From: Roseimaritima multifibrata
GTDB lineage: Bacteria; Planctomycetota; Planctomycetia; Pirellulales; Pirellulaceae
Length of the DNA: 64,000 nucleotides
Assembly: GCF_007741495.1 (NCBI RefSeq)
Contig: NZ_CP036262.1
Span: 4,526,001-4,590,000, forward strand
Direction: 5' to 3'
A program made the position numbers and the translations under genes. Positions 18,101 through 28,100 of the stretch are shown here, piece by piece (position 1 is the first letter of the stretch; every line of letters starts with the position of its first letter). The notes under the pieces are model-generated. The model was not told the origin of the DNA. It ran no database searches and saw only the letters and a program-made list of their open reading frames with translations.

Positions 18101-18571
18101 TCAGTTTTTCTGAAATTCAACGATCACGATTCGCCCCTCGAAGCTGACGGTCTCAAGTACATCCTTCATCAGGTCAAGAACAGCGCCGGTCGACCCGCCA
18201 CCGGTGCCAGCACCGATCAGTGGCAACGCGATCGAATTAAATTTCTTCTCCTCAGCCATTGCCAATGCATTGCGACAGGATTCCCGGATCGATTTTTCAC
18301 TTGATCGCCACCACATGCTGATGCCAGCCACATGGATGATGGCTTTGAATGGCAGATCGCCCGCGCCAGTCAGCACCGCGCCGCCAAGCGGAATTGCCCC
18401 GTGCTTTGCAAGCTCGCGAAACGGAGCGTATCCACCACGTCGCTTAATCGCTCCCGAGACGCCCTGAGGAAGCAGCAGCCACCAAGGAATGATGTTTCGA
18501 TTCCAAGCGTTGACGATTACGTCGACGTCTTGATCGAGGAGGTCGCCCTTCACTATTTCGATTTTGCCCAA
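18101..18571 (-). CDS. Macro-domain protein
   Basis: From a TTG at 18571 the product is ~156 residues and consists of one macro domain: KIEIVKGDLL, DVIVNAWNRNIIPWW, the glycine-rich LPQGVSGAIKRRGG, LGGAVLTGAGDL, IIHVAGI and PLIGAGTGGG with VEFQKN at the end. Macro domains bind ADP-ribose and may hydrolyse ADP-ribose 1''-phosphate or protein ADP-ribose. The frame is open upstream to 19003, but that part is repeat A and cannot be native. The start is therefore uncertain. A shorter relative of this gene lies beside a KptA remnant at 4190-4310, which points to a role in clearing products of RNA 2'-phosphate removal. Confidence 0.8.
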   Translation of the reverse strand: MGKIEIVKGDLLDQDVDVIVNAWNRNIIPWWLLLPQGVSGAIKRRGGYAPFRELAKHGAIPLGGAVLTGAGDLPFKAIIHVAGISMWWRSSEKSIRESCRNALAMAEEKKFNSIALPLIGAGTGGGSTGAVLDLMKDVLETVSFEGRIVIVEFQKN

Positions 18572-18675
18572 GAGTGAGTTACCTCGGAAAAGTGATGGCG
18601 CCGCACGCCGCAAATCGGACGTCACGAAAACTAGTGGAGGTTTGGAGAATCCGGAAGACCGGTTTTGTATCGGAG

Positions 18676-19018
18676 GAAACGTTGACCGCTTTTTTCCGAT
18701 AGCATTCAGAGAATTCACAACCTTGAGGTCAAATAGTACAGAGAAACCAGAAACCTTTGGCCGAGATCGCCCCAGAGACGGTTTCGGGGGCGGCCGGATA
18801 GTACTTTCCCAGAGACAATCGGAGAGATCTCTGACGATCGAGCGTTGACGTAAGTCCTTGCCTCTTCTCCGGTAAAGCACGAAAAAAGCCAGCGTCAGTC
18901 GTGAAGACCAACGTCGGCTTGTTCTAGGAGACGCTGCTTTCGCGGAGCGAAAGGCGACTTTAAGTTGTGCGAACCGAACTCCGTTCAAAAGGTCTCTCCG
19001 CACAATTTATCCACAGTG
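18676..19018 (-). repeat. Dispersed repeat family A, copy 2
   Basis: Full-length copy with the same order of landmarks as copy 1. The central hairpin (18889-18930) has different bases that still pair, some as G:U, followed on the minus strand by TTTTTT. It is immediately followed by a hypothetical gene region (19030-20063) that is itself duplicated next to copy 3. Confidence 0.85.
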
Positions 19019-19352
19019 GAACGCTGGCCGCCCTCCTACAAAAAGTGGTAAACGCCGGTCAAGAACAGCCCCCTCCTGAATGGCTGCACACCACGCGATA
19101 CTAAGACTTCATAACCCGGAAATCGGGTTCACGGAATTGCGATATCTTGGTTTTCGCGGGCTGGGAGCCTCAACTAAGATCGATTTGTCAACCGTTTCGT
19201 CGATCACTGAAGGCGAAGATTCACGCAATGACCCAGGCGACCAGCATGGTCGAATCCCCAACGAACGCTCTCAGGCATCAAATTGTTGCAATCCTCTGAT
19301 GGGTGCGGTATAAACCACCTACTTGGTTTTATGCATTCGTCGGGGCACGTCA

Positions 19353-20063
19353 ATGTTGCGGGCAGCAAGAGAACAGTCGTCATCTGTTGACATTCCAGAA
19401 AAGCTCAATGAGGGGCTGCAGACGCTGCAGGAAGCACTCCAATACGCTCGTGATTTGGGTATTGATCCGTGGGAGTTTGCGGTTTCGATGTCCCGACTTG
19501 AGCAACTTAGATTCAACCCCAGCGACCTTCGCTGGTTGACTCTCAAAGGATTGGCCCAACATGCTCGCGAGGTGACCGTCGAAGGAGATGATGGCCGTCA
19601 GTTTCGTCCAACAGGCAATCTAACATTCTGTGAATGTACGTGCGTGGTGTTAACGGACTTTGGTGCGAGTCTAGTTGGCAGTCACCTAGCCAAACAATCG
19701 TCATTGTCAGGTGTTATCGCCGCACCGGATACAAATCTTCGATTGACAGCGAAAAACAATCCAGAGTGGAAATCTCAGTCACGGCGACTCACTTTCAACG
19801 GCTTAGAAGTTAAGCGGTTTAAATGGCCAGCTTCCAACCAAGAAGCAGTTCTTTGTGCATTTCAAGAAGAAGATTGGCCCGAACGAATTGACGATCCTCT
19901 GCGTCCGCATCCAGACCAAGATTCGAAACGACGGTTAGCCGATACGATCAAGTGCCTAAATAGAAAACAAGTAAACAACCTGATTCACTTCCGGGGAGAC
20001 GGCACGGGAGAGGGCGTAATCTGGGAGCCACGGAACAACGATCGGATCGGACAAAAACTCTGA
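19353..20063 (+). CDS. Conserved hypothetical protein (duplicated gene, intact copy)
   Basis: ATG 19353 gives 236 residues. The first ~80 residues are helical (IPEKLNEGLQTLQEALQYA), followed by FNPSDLRWLTLKGLAQHAREVT, which could be a winged-helix segment, a beta-rich stretch (TFCECTCVVLTDFG), and a C-terminal part with LTFNGLEVKRFKWPASNQ, VLCAFQEEDWPERIDDPL, KRRLADTIKCLNRKQ and LIHFRGDGTGEGVIW. That C-terminal pattern is seen in many uncharacterised planctomycete proteins, perhaps DNA-binding. A second, frameshifted copy lies at 24253-24973. Function unknown. Confidence 0.7.
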   Translation: MLRAAREQSSSVDIPEKLNEGLQTLQEALQYARDLGIDPWEFAVSMSRLEQLRFNPSDLRWLTLKGLAQHAREVTVEGDDGRQFRPTGNLTFCECTCVVLTDFGASLVGSHLAKQSSLSGVIAAPDTNLRLTAKNNPEWKSQSRRLTFNGLEVKRFKWPASNQEAVLCAFQEEDWPERIDDPLRPHPDQDSKRRLADTIKCLNRKQVNNLIHFRGDGTGEGVIWEPRNNDRIGQKL

Positions 20064-20530
20064 CGTTCAACTTTCGTCCCAATTCATTCAGTAGCCAAAC
20101 GAGAAATTGTTTCGTTCAATTTAAATTAAAAGATGTCAACAGGATCCGAGTCTGGATTGTCGCTTCGAGCGAAGCGAAGGAGGCACTTCCAACGGGTCGA
20201 AACATTTTTTTATAAGGTCACACGTAATCGATGCAGCAAGAAGGGAAATGGCAGCACCGATACCGGGGCTTATTTACGATCGACTTTCAAAGGGGATGCC
20301 CGATTCGTTGTTGAAACTCTTGATGGTCTCTCGGATAAAACGTAGGTGGCTATGACAGAGTTCGCAAGAAGCTGGGATGGGAGTAGACGCTAGGCAGTCG
20401 GTCGCCTTCGACGATCACATCGAACCGAAAGGGTTACATGACCGCTTTCGGCTCGGGACGTGAAGTTTATGAGTGACGAAAGTCTAGATTTATAGCGTCG
20501 CCCCTTCGGGCCCGCATACTGTCCGAAGAG
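20064..20530 (+). other. Intergenic region with possible transposase scrap
   Basis: A short frame at 20133-20345 contains GSTDTGAYLRSTFKGDA, faintly like the N-terminal part of some IS4-type transposases (S-x-DTGAYCKAR). Nothing else supports it. The segment 20455-20530 carries GGACGTGAAGTTTATGAGTGACG, related to the ends of the inverted-repeat element at 23525-23837. Confidence 0.3.
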
Positions 20531-20716
20531 TTCCGTTTGCGGGCTTGCCCCGGCGGGCTCACAACTGGCAGCTACCCTCTTGTGCGACCGAATTGCGGTA
20601 CTCCGCGAGCCCCGAATCGCCTAGGCGATTCGGGGCTCGCGGAGAAGGATAGAGTGGGCAGAGGCATTAAGGTAGCTGCCAGTTGTTGTACCGATCGGGA
20701 CAAGTCCGGCGAAAAC
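20531..20716. repeat. MITE-like inverted-repeat element C, copy 1
   Basis: The left arm (GCGGGCTTGCCCC ... ACAACTGGCAGCTACC) pairs with the right arm (GGTAGCTGCCAGTTGT ... CGGGACAAGTCCG). A relative with the same arms and the same inner sequence (TGCCTCT...ATCCTTCTCC on one strand) lies at 56891-57042. No open frame inside. Confidence 0.8.
20601..20644. repeat. 44-bp perfect palindrome
   Basis: CTCCGCGAGCCCCGAATCGC followed by CTAG and then the exact reverse complement. It sits between the arms of element C copy 1 and is absent from copy 2, so it was probably added later. Confidence 0.95.
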
Positions 20717-20914
20717 AAACAGGAGCAACCTGATCAGAAATCGTCACTTATTCTTTCATTGTCCCATGACAATCTATCGAACCGAGGTGCCCCCCAATGC
20801 GGTTCCAAATTCAGTGATCCACATCGGGCCGCATCTGGTGGCCAGTGTCGGCGTCGAGATTGTTTTCGCTCCCACCTTGATGGCAAGGAGTGGGGGAGTG
20901 AAGGAGCTCCGTGT

Positions 20915-21131
20915 CTCCCACCTCCCACCTCCCACCTCCCACCTCCCAACTCCCAACTCCCAACTCCCAACTCCCAACTCCCAACTCCCAACTCCCAACT
21001 CCCAACTCCCAACTCCCAACTCCCAACTCCCAACTCCCAACTCCCAACTCCCAACTCCCAACTCCCAACTCCCAACTCCCAACTCCCAACTCCCAACTCC
21101 CAACTCCCAACTCCCAACTCCCAACTCCCAA
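20915..21131. repeat. Heptamer tandem array, 31 units
   Basis: Four units of CTCCCAC are followed by 27 units of CTCCCAA without interruption. The array keeps several frames open on both strands (PTPNSQL and its counterparts), which are not genes. A shorter array of the same heptamer lies at 51425-51507. Confidence 0.98.
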
Positions 21132-21315
21132 CTCGTTCCAAAGCGCCCAGTGGGAGTCGACCCCACACTTCCGCCATAGCAAGGCAGCAGCGAAACGATA
21201 CTGCCCTCAGGGATTTGTAGGAGAGAACTGGATAGGGTTAACCAGAAACTATAAAGCAATCCGCCACCAGAGGCTCTTTTGGAGGATGCTAAACAATTGG
21301 ACGATCAAGTTCCCG

Positions 21316-23061
21316 TTACAGCCCTTGTTCCGGCGTCTCGGCCTGTTTACGCCGCTCGAGCTTGTTCGCGACACGGCGGAGATTCCGATCGGCAGACGGA
21401 GGTGACTGATTCGGAAGGACTGGCAAGTCCTCGATCGCGACCCCCATCCTGGCCAACGCTAATCGCCACTGACCGGCATCGCTGGAGCTGTTCATGATTG
21501 GCGACGGGCGAATTAGAAACAGTTCTCGTATCCGTGGCACTACGGCCGATGCCTGCGGCCCCAAGCGAACGAGTGCTTCGCGAATGCCTGCGATTAATGT
21601 GCGTCGATCACTCCAATGCGGTAGCGCAATCGCGGTATCGAGCATTGCATCCAGTTTTGGTATCGCGTGCTCCGGACCAACGTCCGCCAAAGTCGCGATC
21701 AGCGGCGCCGCTTGTTGGTAAATCTCAGGCGAGTTCAAGATAGCGAGGTAGGTCGGACTTGGATTGGCAAACGTGCCCCGCGGGAAACTCGCCAATCGTT
21801 CAGCTAACAAATGGCGCAGACTTGCCGAGGTATGTTCCATGGCAATTCGATCGATAAAGGCATCCTTCATCGCGGTGGGCGTCTGGTTCTTCGGAAAGAC
21901 GTTCTTGATCACCGCATCAAGGTCTCTGACGCGATCATCGGCCACGATTCTCGCGATCAGTGCATGGTTACCCGGCTTTGCGTCAAAGAAGAAAAAGCCG
22001 AGGTAGCGACGTGCCAATTCGAGCTGGGCGGTCGTTGCCATCGGGTCATCAAGTGTTTGCACGGTTTGGTCCCGCAAGACTTCCAACGCCTTTGCATCAC
22101 ACACCGGAACGTTGAACTTGATCGCTTCCAGCAACGCGGTTTCCGGCTTGAGCGTCCACTGGCCAGACTCGATGAGCTGACGCCCGACATAAAAGGACGC
22201 CGAGACGGGACCACCGGACATGTTGGCTTGGAATCGAAAGTAGAACATGCGAGCGGGTACTGCCTGCTTTCGATAGCTCTTGCGAAAACGCACCTCGCCA
22301 CTGGAATCAAGAATCGTGAGCCGACGAAGAGTGTCCGTTGGTTGATTCAATGGGTTATCAATGCGGATGATCCAGTCGGCCGCCTCAGCTTCGATCTCTT
22401 TGACTTCCCGCAGTCGCTCTTGGCCGGCCAATCGCACCGCCCAATTCGCCTCCACCGCTTTGATCGACGTGAAAAACTTCTTGCCACGATTCGCTTGAAC
22501 CAGCGGCGGATACTTGCGGACGATCTGGCCCGGCTCATTCGGAAAAATGCCAACGGCGGGATCTGCCTTGGCGGAGACCAAGGCATAGGCGGCGGAGGGC
22601 TGAGTATCCGACGGCTTGCCTCGTCCAGCGGTCACCGTGGTAACACTATCCACGCCAGGCGACTCGAGCACCGCAAGAGTCAAGTAGTCGCATTCAGGCT
22701 CGCGGCGATGATCAGGCCTTTCGATACGAACATCCCCATCAAGTTCGATAAGTTGACTGCTTAGCACATCGGGCAACTCGTCCGCACGATACGCATCCAA
22801 TGCCGCCACGCGATACGACTGCATGACAGCCCATCCCAGCAGCAGGGCGACACCGAATGCCACTGCGGTTGCCTTCATGGGGGAGGAGATGGGTAACAGT
22901 CGCCGAACAACCGCAGTCACGGTCAAGTAAATGAACACCGTAGGCGCGATTGTGAGAACAAACCCCGGCACGATCAATAGGAAATACCCAAACACCACCA
23001 GTCGGGGAGCCGTAATCGCTAGCCCGGCGAGAACGCCGGTGATGATAAGTGCATACTTCAT
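21316..23061 (-). CDS. Membrane protein with C-terminal HEAT-like region, unknown function
   Basis: ATG 23061 gives 581-582 residues. Three hydrophobic segments lie in the first ~100 residues (YALIITGVLAGLAIT, VVFGYFLLIVPGFVL, ATAVAFGVALLLGWAV). A soluble part follows with alternating strands and then a helical repeat-like C-terminus (LIATLADVGPEHAIPKLDAML, GIREALVRLGPQASAVVPRIREL), consistent with HEAT-like repeats. The topology suggests an anchored protein with a large soluble domain. A diverged fragment of a paralogue lies at 16028-16505. The gene sits between the two copies of a duplicated block. Family not recognised. Confidence 0.75.
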   Translation of the reverse strand: MKYALIITGVLAGLAITAPRLVVFGYFLLIVPGFVLTIAPTVFIYLTVTAVVRRLLPISSPMKATAVAFGVALLLGWAVMQSYRVAALDAYRADELPDVLSSQLIELDGDVRIERPDHRREPECDYLTLAVLESPGVDSVTTVTAGRGKPSDTQPSAAYALVSAKADPAVGIFPNEPGQIVRKYPPLVQANRGKKFFTSIKAVEANWAVRLAGQERLREVKEIEAEAADWIIRIDNPLNQPTDTLRRLTILDSSGEVRFRKSYRKQAVPARMFYFRFQANMSGGPVSASFYVGRQLIESGQWTLKPETALLEAIKFNVPVCDAKALEVLRDQTVQTLDDPMATTAQLELARRYLGFFFFDAKPGNHALIARIVADDRVRDLDAVIKNVFPKNQTPTAMKDAFIDRIAMEHTSASLRHLLAERLASFPRGTFANPSPTYLAILNSPEIYQQAAPLIATLADVGPEHAIPKLDAMLDTAIALPHWSDRRTLIAGIREALVRLGPQASAVVPRIRELFLIRPSPIMNSSSDAGQWRLALARMGVAIEDLPVLPNQSPPSADRNLRRVANKLERRKQAETPEQGL

Positions 23062-23261
23062 CGGCAAATTCGTTAAAAAGACAAGGTCTGGCGCGGCGTA
23101 ATCGATCGAATCGCGATCGTCGAACGCTCAAAACCGTAACGAGCGGGTACCGCTCAGAAATCTAGCTTGCCGTTAGCCGGCATGACCGATTTTTCAACAT
23201 CTCGATTTGCCCAACCCCGGTGATGTCGAACACGCCGCCCAAGGCTCAGAACAACCACGCA

Positions 23262-23524
23262 AACGTTGACCGCTTTCTTCGAACAGCACTACAGGACTTC
23301 ATAAGTCCTGAAGGTCAAATAGTACAGAGACAAGAGAGACCTTTGGCCGAGATCGCCCCGGAGACGGTTTCGGCGGCGGCCGGCTAGCACTTTCCCAGAG
23401 ACACATCGAGAGAACTTTCGCCGATCGAGCATTGAAGTAAGTCCCTGCCGGAACTGCAATAAAAACGAAAAAAGGCCGGCAAGAAAACCATACCGGCCTT
23501 TTGTTCTTCTGCGCGGCTTTCGCG
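23262..23524 (-). repeat. Dispersed repeat family A, copy 3, left part
   Basis: Same landmarks as copies 1 and 2 up to GCTTTCGCGG, where an inverted-repeat element interrupts it. The remainder resumes at 23838 with GAGCGAAAGGAGACTTTAAG. Confidence 0.85.
23470..23502. terminator. Bidirectional terminator-like hairpin in repeat A copy 3
   Basis: AAAAGGCCGG pairs perfectly with CCGGCCTTTT across a 13-base loop, giving a GC-rich stem flanked by A and T runs on both strands. It occupies the position of the hairpin in the other repeat copies, with a largely different stem sequence. Confidence 0.75.
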
Positions 23525-23837
23525 GGGGACGTGAAAACTATAAATGACGATTTCAACCCTGCCCACCCGAGCCTGGGTGCAGTGCTTTTAGCCCAGCGGG
23601 CGGCAGATACTTGCCGTTGGCGTAAGCCAACGGAAACCTAACGTGCGTGCGTATTAAAGCCCAGCGGGCGACAGACAAGGGTAGTTCTGTCGCCCGCTGG
23701 GCTTTCCTTTTCGCGTTCCCCACTTCGGCGGCTCGCGCCGCCGGCAAGTATCTGCCACCCTCCGGGCTAAGTGTTCACTCGGCTCCATGTAGACTCGTCA
23801 ACAGCTGCAAACCCTTCATTTATAGATTTCACATCCC
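23525..23837. mobile_element. MITE-like nested inverted-repeat element inserted in repeat A
   Basis: Ends are imperfect inverted repeats: GGGGACGTGAAAACTATAAA at the left and, reverse-complemented, GGGATGTGAAATCTATAAA at the right. Inside are a second inverted pair (TAGCCCAGCGGGCGGCAGAT with CCGGGCTA at 23588-23770) and a perfect 20-bp-arm hairpin (23656-23705). There is no coding capacity. Comparison with copies 1 and 2 of repeat A shows it splits the motif TTTCGCGG/AGCGAAA, so insertion followed repeat dispersal. Confidence 0.75.
23656..23705. repeat. Perfect hairpin within the MITE-like element
   Basis: AAAGCCCAGCGGGCGACAGA is followed after a 10-base loop by its exact reverse complement ending in GGGCTTT. 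Confidence 0.95.
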
Positions 23838-23925
23838 GAGCGAAAGGAGACTTTAAGTTGAGGGAACCGAACTCCTTTCAAAAGGTCTCTCCGCACAAAG
23901 TTATCCACAACGGTTGTCTAACCGC
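23838..23925 (-). repeat. Dispersed repeat family A, copy 3, right part
   Basis: Continues copy 3 after the inserted element: GAGCGAAAGG..ACTTTAAGTTG, CCGAACTC..CAAAAGGTCTCT and CCGCACAAAGTTATCCACA. Confidence 0.85.
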
Positions 23926-24252
23926 CCTCCTATAACAAAGTGGTAAACGTCCGTAAAAACCGCCTTCTGCTGAACGCAGATGAATACCTGCACATCACGA
24001 AATGCTACGACTTTATAACCCAGAAATCGGGTTCACGGATTTGCGCTATCTTGGTTTTCGCGGCTTGGACGCCTCAACTTCGATCGATTCGTCAACGGTT
24101 TCGTCGATCACGGAAGGCGAACATTCACGCATTGGATCTAGGCGATCAGTTTGGTCCCCAACGAACACACTCAGACATCAAATTGTTGCAACCCTCTGTT
24201 GGGTGCAGTATAAACCACCCACTTGGTTTTATGCATTCGTCGGGGCACGTCA

Positions 24253-24973
24253 ATGTTGCGGGCAGCAAGAGAACAGTCGTCATCTTTTGGCATTCCAGAA
24301 AAGCTCAATGAGGGGCTTCAGGCTCTACAGGAAGCATTCAGATACGCCCATGATGTGGGTAGTGAACCGTGGGAGTTTGCAGTTTCGATGCTTCGACTTG
24401 AGCAACTTGGATTCAACCCCAGCGATATTCGGTGGTTGACTCTTAGAGGCTTGGCCGAACATGCACGTGAGGTCACCGTCCAAGGGGATGATGGCCGGCA
24501 GTTTCGGGCAACAGGCAACCTAACATTTTGTGAACGCACATGCGTTGTTTTAACGGATTTCGTTGCGAGCCTAGTTGGCAGACAAACAATCGCTTCCTTC
24601 ATGCGTTATCACCACACCGGATGCAAACGGACGACTGGCGGAGATCAGTAAACCCGAGTGGAATCCCCAGTCACGACGACTCTCGTTCAACGGCGCAGAA
24701 GTAAAGCGGTATAAATGGCCCGCTGCCAACCAAGAAGCAGTTCTTTGTGCATTTCAAGAAGAAGATTGGCCCGAACGAATTGACGATCCGCTGCATCCGC
24801 AGCCAGACCAAGATACAAAGCGACGTTTGGCAGATACGATCAAGTGCCTGAACAGAAAACAGGTGAACGAATTGATTCACTTCCGAGGTGATGGCACCGG
24901 AGAGGGCGTAACCTGGGAGTGGACAGGAGACACACACCATCGTCTTCAGGAACGCCTTGGGATTGAACCCTGA
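24253..24973 (+). pseudogene. Second copy of the hypothetical gene at 19353, frameshifted
   Basis: The first half (MLRAAREQSSS onward) is in one frame to about base 24585, and the second half (ITTPDANGRLAEISKPEW to GTGEGVTWEW) is in another. Compared with 19353-20063, eight bases are missing at TTGGCAG/ACAAACAATCG near 24580, which explains the shift. Identity to the intact copy remains high on both sides, so the break is recent. The whole block, together with its upstream repeat A, is a segmental duplicate. Confidence 0.85.
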
Positions 24974-25160
24974 TCACTTGGTGGCAGTCACTCTGCACAC
25001 GGTCGTCTCTGCTGCGTCATGCCAATCTCTTGATCCGGGCACATCATTCACCTCAGGGGAACGCCTCAACCTTTTCGTCCCCATTCGCTTCCGTATCACC
25101 GTTCTTTAGCACCGAGACAATCGTCTGAGTTCTCAGAACTCTAACTCTCGCTGCTTTGAC
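24974..25160 (+). promoter_or_regulatory. Upstream region of the protease operon
   Basis: The 187 bases between the frameshifted hypothetical gene and the first operon gene should hold the promoter for the eleven-gene unit. I could not assign clear -35/-10 boxes. Confidence 0.3.
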
Positions 25161-28100
25161 ATGACCGATCAAATTGTATTCTTTGACTTGGGCGACACGC
25201 TTGGATCGCCCAAACTATCCCCACCACCAAATGTTTCCTTGGTCGGGTTCGATCTCTACGACTATTCAATACCGGTCCTGCGATCTTTAGAGAATCGGTC
25301 GAACGTAAAACTCGGGATTATCTCGAACACTGGTGATGACACCAAACGCGTGCTCGACCCCATCTTGACCGGCGTTGGCATTCTTCCGTTCTTCCAGGAT
25401 GGACTGATTCTTTACAGTGGTGATGGAAATCCACGGAAAGACTCACCGATAGCCTTTGAGAACGCGGCGACGCTTGCTGGTCATGCGAAGTCAGCCGATC
25501 GTTGTGTGTTTGTTGGTGAAGACGCAAGCGAGCGCTTGCATGCGACGAACGCATTTGGCACGGCCGCTCCAGGAATGAAAGTCTGCCCACATCCTTTACT
25601 GATAGGCGAAGTACTTGACGGGCAAGACCTTCACTTTGTTTCTGTCAATATTCCAGGTACGGAGCAAGTTGCCAGTGCGTTGAAAGTCTTAAGAACTCTT
25701 CCATTCGTGCCAATGAAGGTGTTCGGCGCCAACGCGAGAATCATTGGAATAACGAGTATGCGAGTAGCTGTGCAGCTCGTTGACATGAGCTTCGGTCTTG
25801 AGTTCCTCGGCGAAGCAAACGCACCTAATTCGAGCGATCTCTTTTTGCTCAAAGATGACAAAGCCAATGCGTCTGGCTTCTTAAAATCTGAGGGCCAAGC
25901 CGCTGTATTCGCGAAGGATTCCGAGAGTTCGCGTGCGCTGGTAGGCACGGATTCCAGTGGACTACTGGTTCAAATCCCGGGAAATCAATCCGTCGAAGAA
26001 TTTCATTTCGACGTTGCGGCACACGGTCACAATCTGAAATTGGTTGCTTCGCCATCAATACTAAGGGTCATTCCCTCAGTTCCTGCAGAAAGCGTCGCTA
26101 CCTTTGATTCTCGCGGCATAGCCCTCAGCAATGCCGAACTCCAGGCCCTATCAAAGATTTCCAAGGAAGACATTAGGAAGCGAGTCGAACGCTATTCGGG
26201 TCTAACGGTATCACCTCCCAATCCAAAGATTCATAGTCGGCACATTCATCATGCAGATAACGCAATAGCTGTTTCGCTAATGGCTCAAGAGTTCGGATCG
26301 CTTGGGGCGGGAGAACTTAAGGTTTCGCTGCAACCGTTTACGCATGAAGGCCGTTCGCTGCACAACATTATCGCTGAACTACCAGGGAGCAAGAGCGATG
26401 CTGGTATCGTTCTCGTCACAGCCCACCTGGACTCGACTGCTGCCTCTAGCTCTCCTTTTGTGCCTTCGTCCGATATGGCTCCAGGCGCGGATGATGACGC
26501 CAGTGGAGTCGCCGCTGTCTTGGCAATCGCCGAGAACCTTATTGAACTTTCCTCGGCATCGTCGTTTGAGAGAACGATTCGCTTTGTCTTATTCAACGCT
26601 GAAGAGCACGGGCTCGTCGGAAGCCAGGCGTACGCTCGTATGCTCGCTTCTTCATCGCCGGTTGCTGACATCGCAGCGGTCTTGCAAATGGACATGATCG
26701 GATACAACGTCCGCCCGCCACGATCTTGGGAGGTTCACGCAGGGTTTAGTGTGTCTGATGCCGTCGAACAGAAATCGATCGTACTGGCGAAAATCGTTCA
26801 AGATCTCACTCCGATCGTTTCGCAAACGCTACAGAAACCTCAGCTCTATCAGACGACGGGATCGCCGCCGAGCGTTCAGTTAGATCCCGCCGAAGGACGG
26901 AGTGACCATGCTTCATTCCACAACCATGGCTATGCCGCCTGCGTGGTCTCCGAAGACTTCTTTCCCGGGCCGGACCCTAGTTCACCTTCGCCGGAAGCCA
27001 ATCCGCATTACCACAAGGTCGGTGACCAGTTTGTGGACTACGAGTATGCCGCTGATATCGCGCGAGTGATCGCCGCAACAACCGTTGTTGTGGCTCGCGG
27101 AACCAACCAAGCACCTTCCCCCACACCGAATCCAGCTCCGTTTCAGTCCTACTCAAACCATATGGAAACTCCCATGCCTGTTGAAATCGATATCCGCGAG
27201 TCTGCACTGAAGCAAGCCGCAGGATTGCGCGACAACGAAAGTCCGGCGATCCAGGTCCGACTAGATAACGAAGCGATGCCAGAAGCTTTTGGCGGCTCCG
27301 CTCCTCAAGTCGCCGGCACCATCAATCCGCTCACACGCACGCCTCGCAAACTGAGTGTCTCTTCGTTTCAGGCACAATCTTCGTCAAGCGATGACAAGAA
27401 GATCGAGCAAGCGATGACGGCGATGCAAAGCCTGAGTCGTGGATTTACTGGGGGATCGTATGTGCCGCAGTACTATCCAGATACCTTCGTTCCCAAGACA
27501 GCGGCGGGAACGAGTGTTGTCAGTCTGCATCAGGTCTATCGAGGAGTTCCAGTTTTTCAGATGACTGAAACAGTCCGTTTCTCTTCATCAAGAGGATTAG
27601 AGAAGGTCGGCGACACCGTGATGTTAGATGCTGTTGAAACTTCTGTCGCACCAGAAGTGGCGGCGGACGAGGCAGTGAAAACCGCGATTGACCATTTGGC
27701 AAACTCTCTAAATGGTCAACCCGGACACAGTCATTGGGAATCGCCACACAGTCACCCAGAGTCGTCCTCCATTCAGTTTAGTCTTGATACGTCGCAGGTA
27801 GCGCCGAAAGTGATCGCAGTTTTCGCGATGCCAAGTCGTCCGACCGTACTAAGATCTCAGCCATTTGACGATCCGATTGCCGCCAACCTCGTTTGGTTCT
27901 ATGCAGGTGATGAACAAAATGGAAAAAAGAAGCTCTACCTTGGTTGGTTTTTTGACATCACACTGCCAGGAGCGATCGCACAGTATCACGTCATCGTTGG
28001 AGCGTCGGAAAGTCAGTCCGGAAATATTCTTTTTGCAACGGAAGCAAGTAAGTCAGCGCAGGGGCCACAGACCGTCTCCGGCAACGTTTACGAAACTAAC

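Noticed and set aside
18572-19003. N-terminal extension of the macro-domain protein up to 19003
   Set aside because: The extension is a translation of repeat A, and similar nonsense translations appear at 2203-2811, 23299-23556 and 46737-47063.
20133-20345. IS4-like transposase fragment
   Set aside because: Only one short motif-like stretch; not enough to call a mobile element.
20915-21131. Possible CRISPR-like array
   Set aside because: Units are seven bases and contiguous with no spacers, so it is a simple tandem repeat.
20734-21405. Several long overlapping open frames across the heptamer array on both strands
   Set aside because: A stop-free heptamer keeps many frames open by composition alone. 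The predicted PTPNSQL-type proteins have no start signals or conserved flanks.
21811-22764. 317-codon plus-strand frame inside the membrane/HEAT gene
   Set aside because: It is the antisense shadow of the minus-strand gene, which has transmembrane segments and a paralogue.
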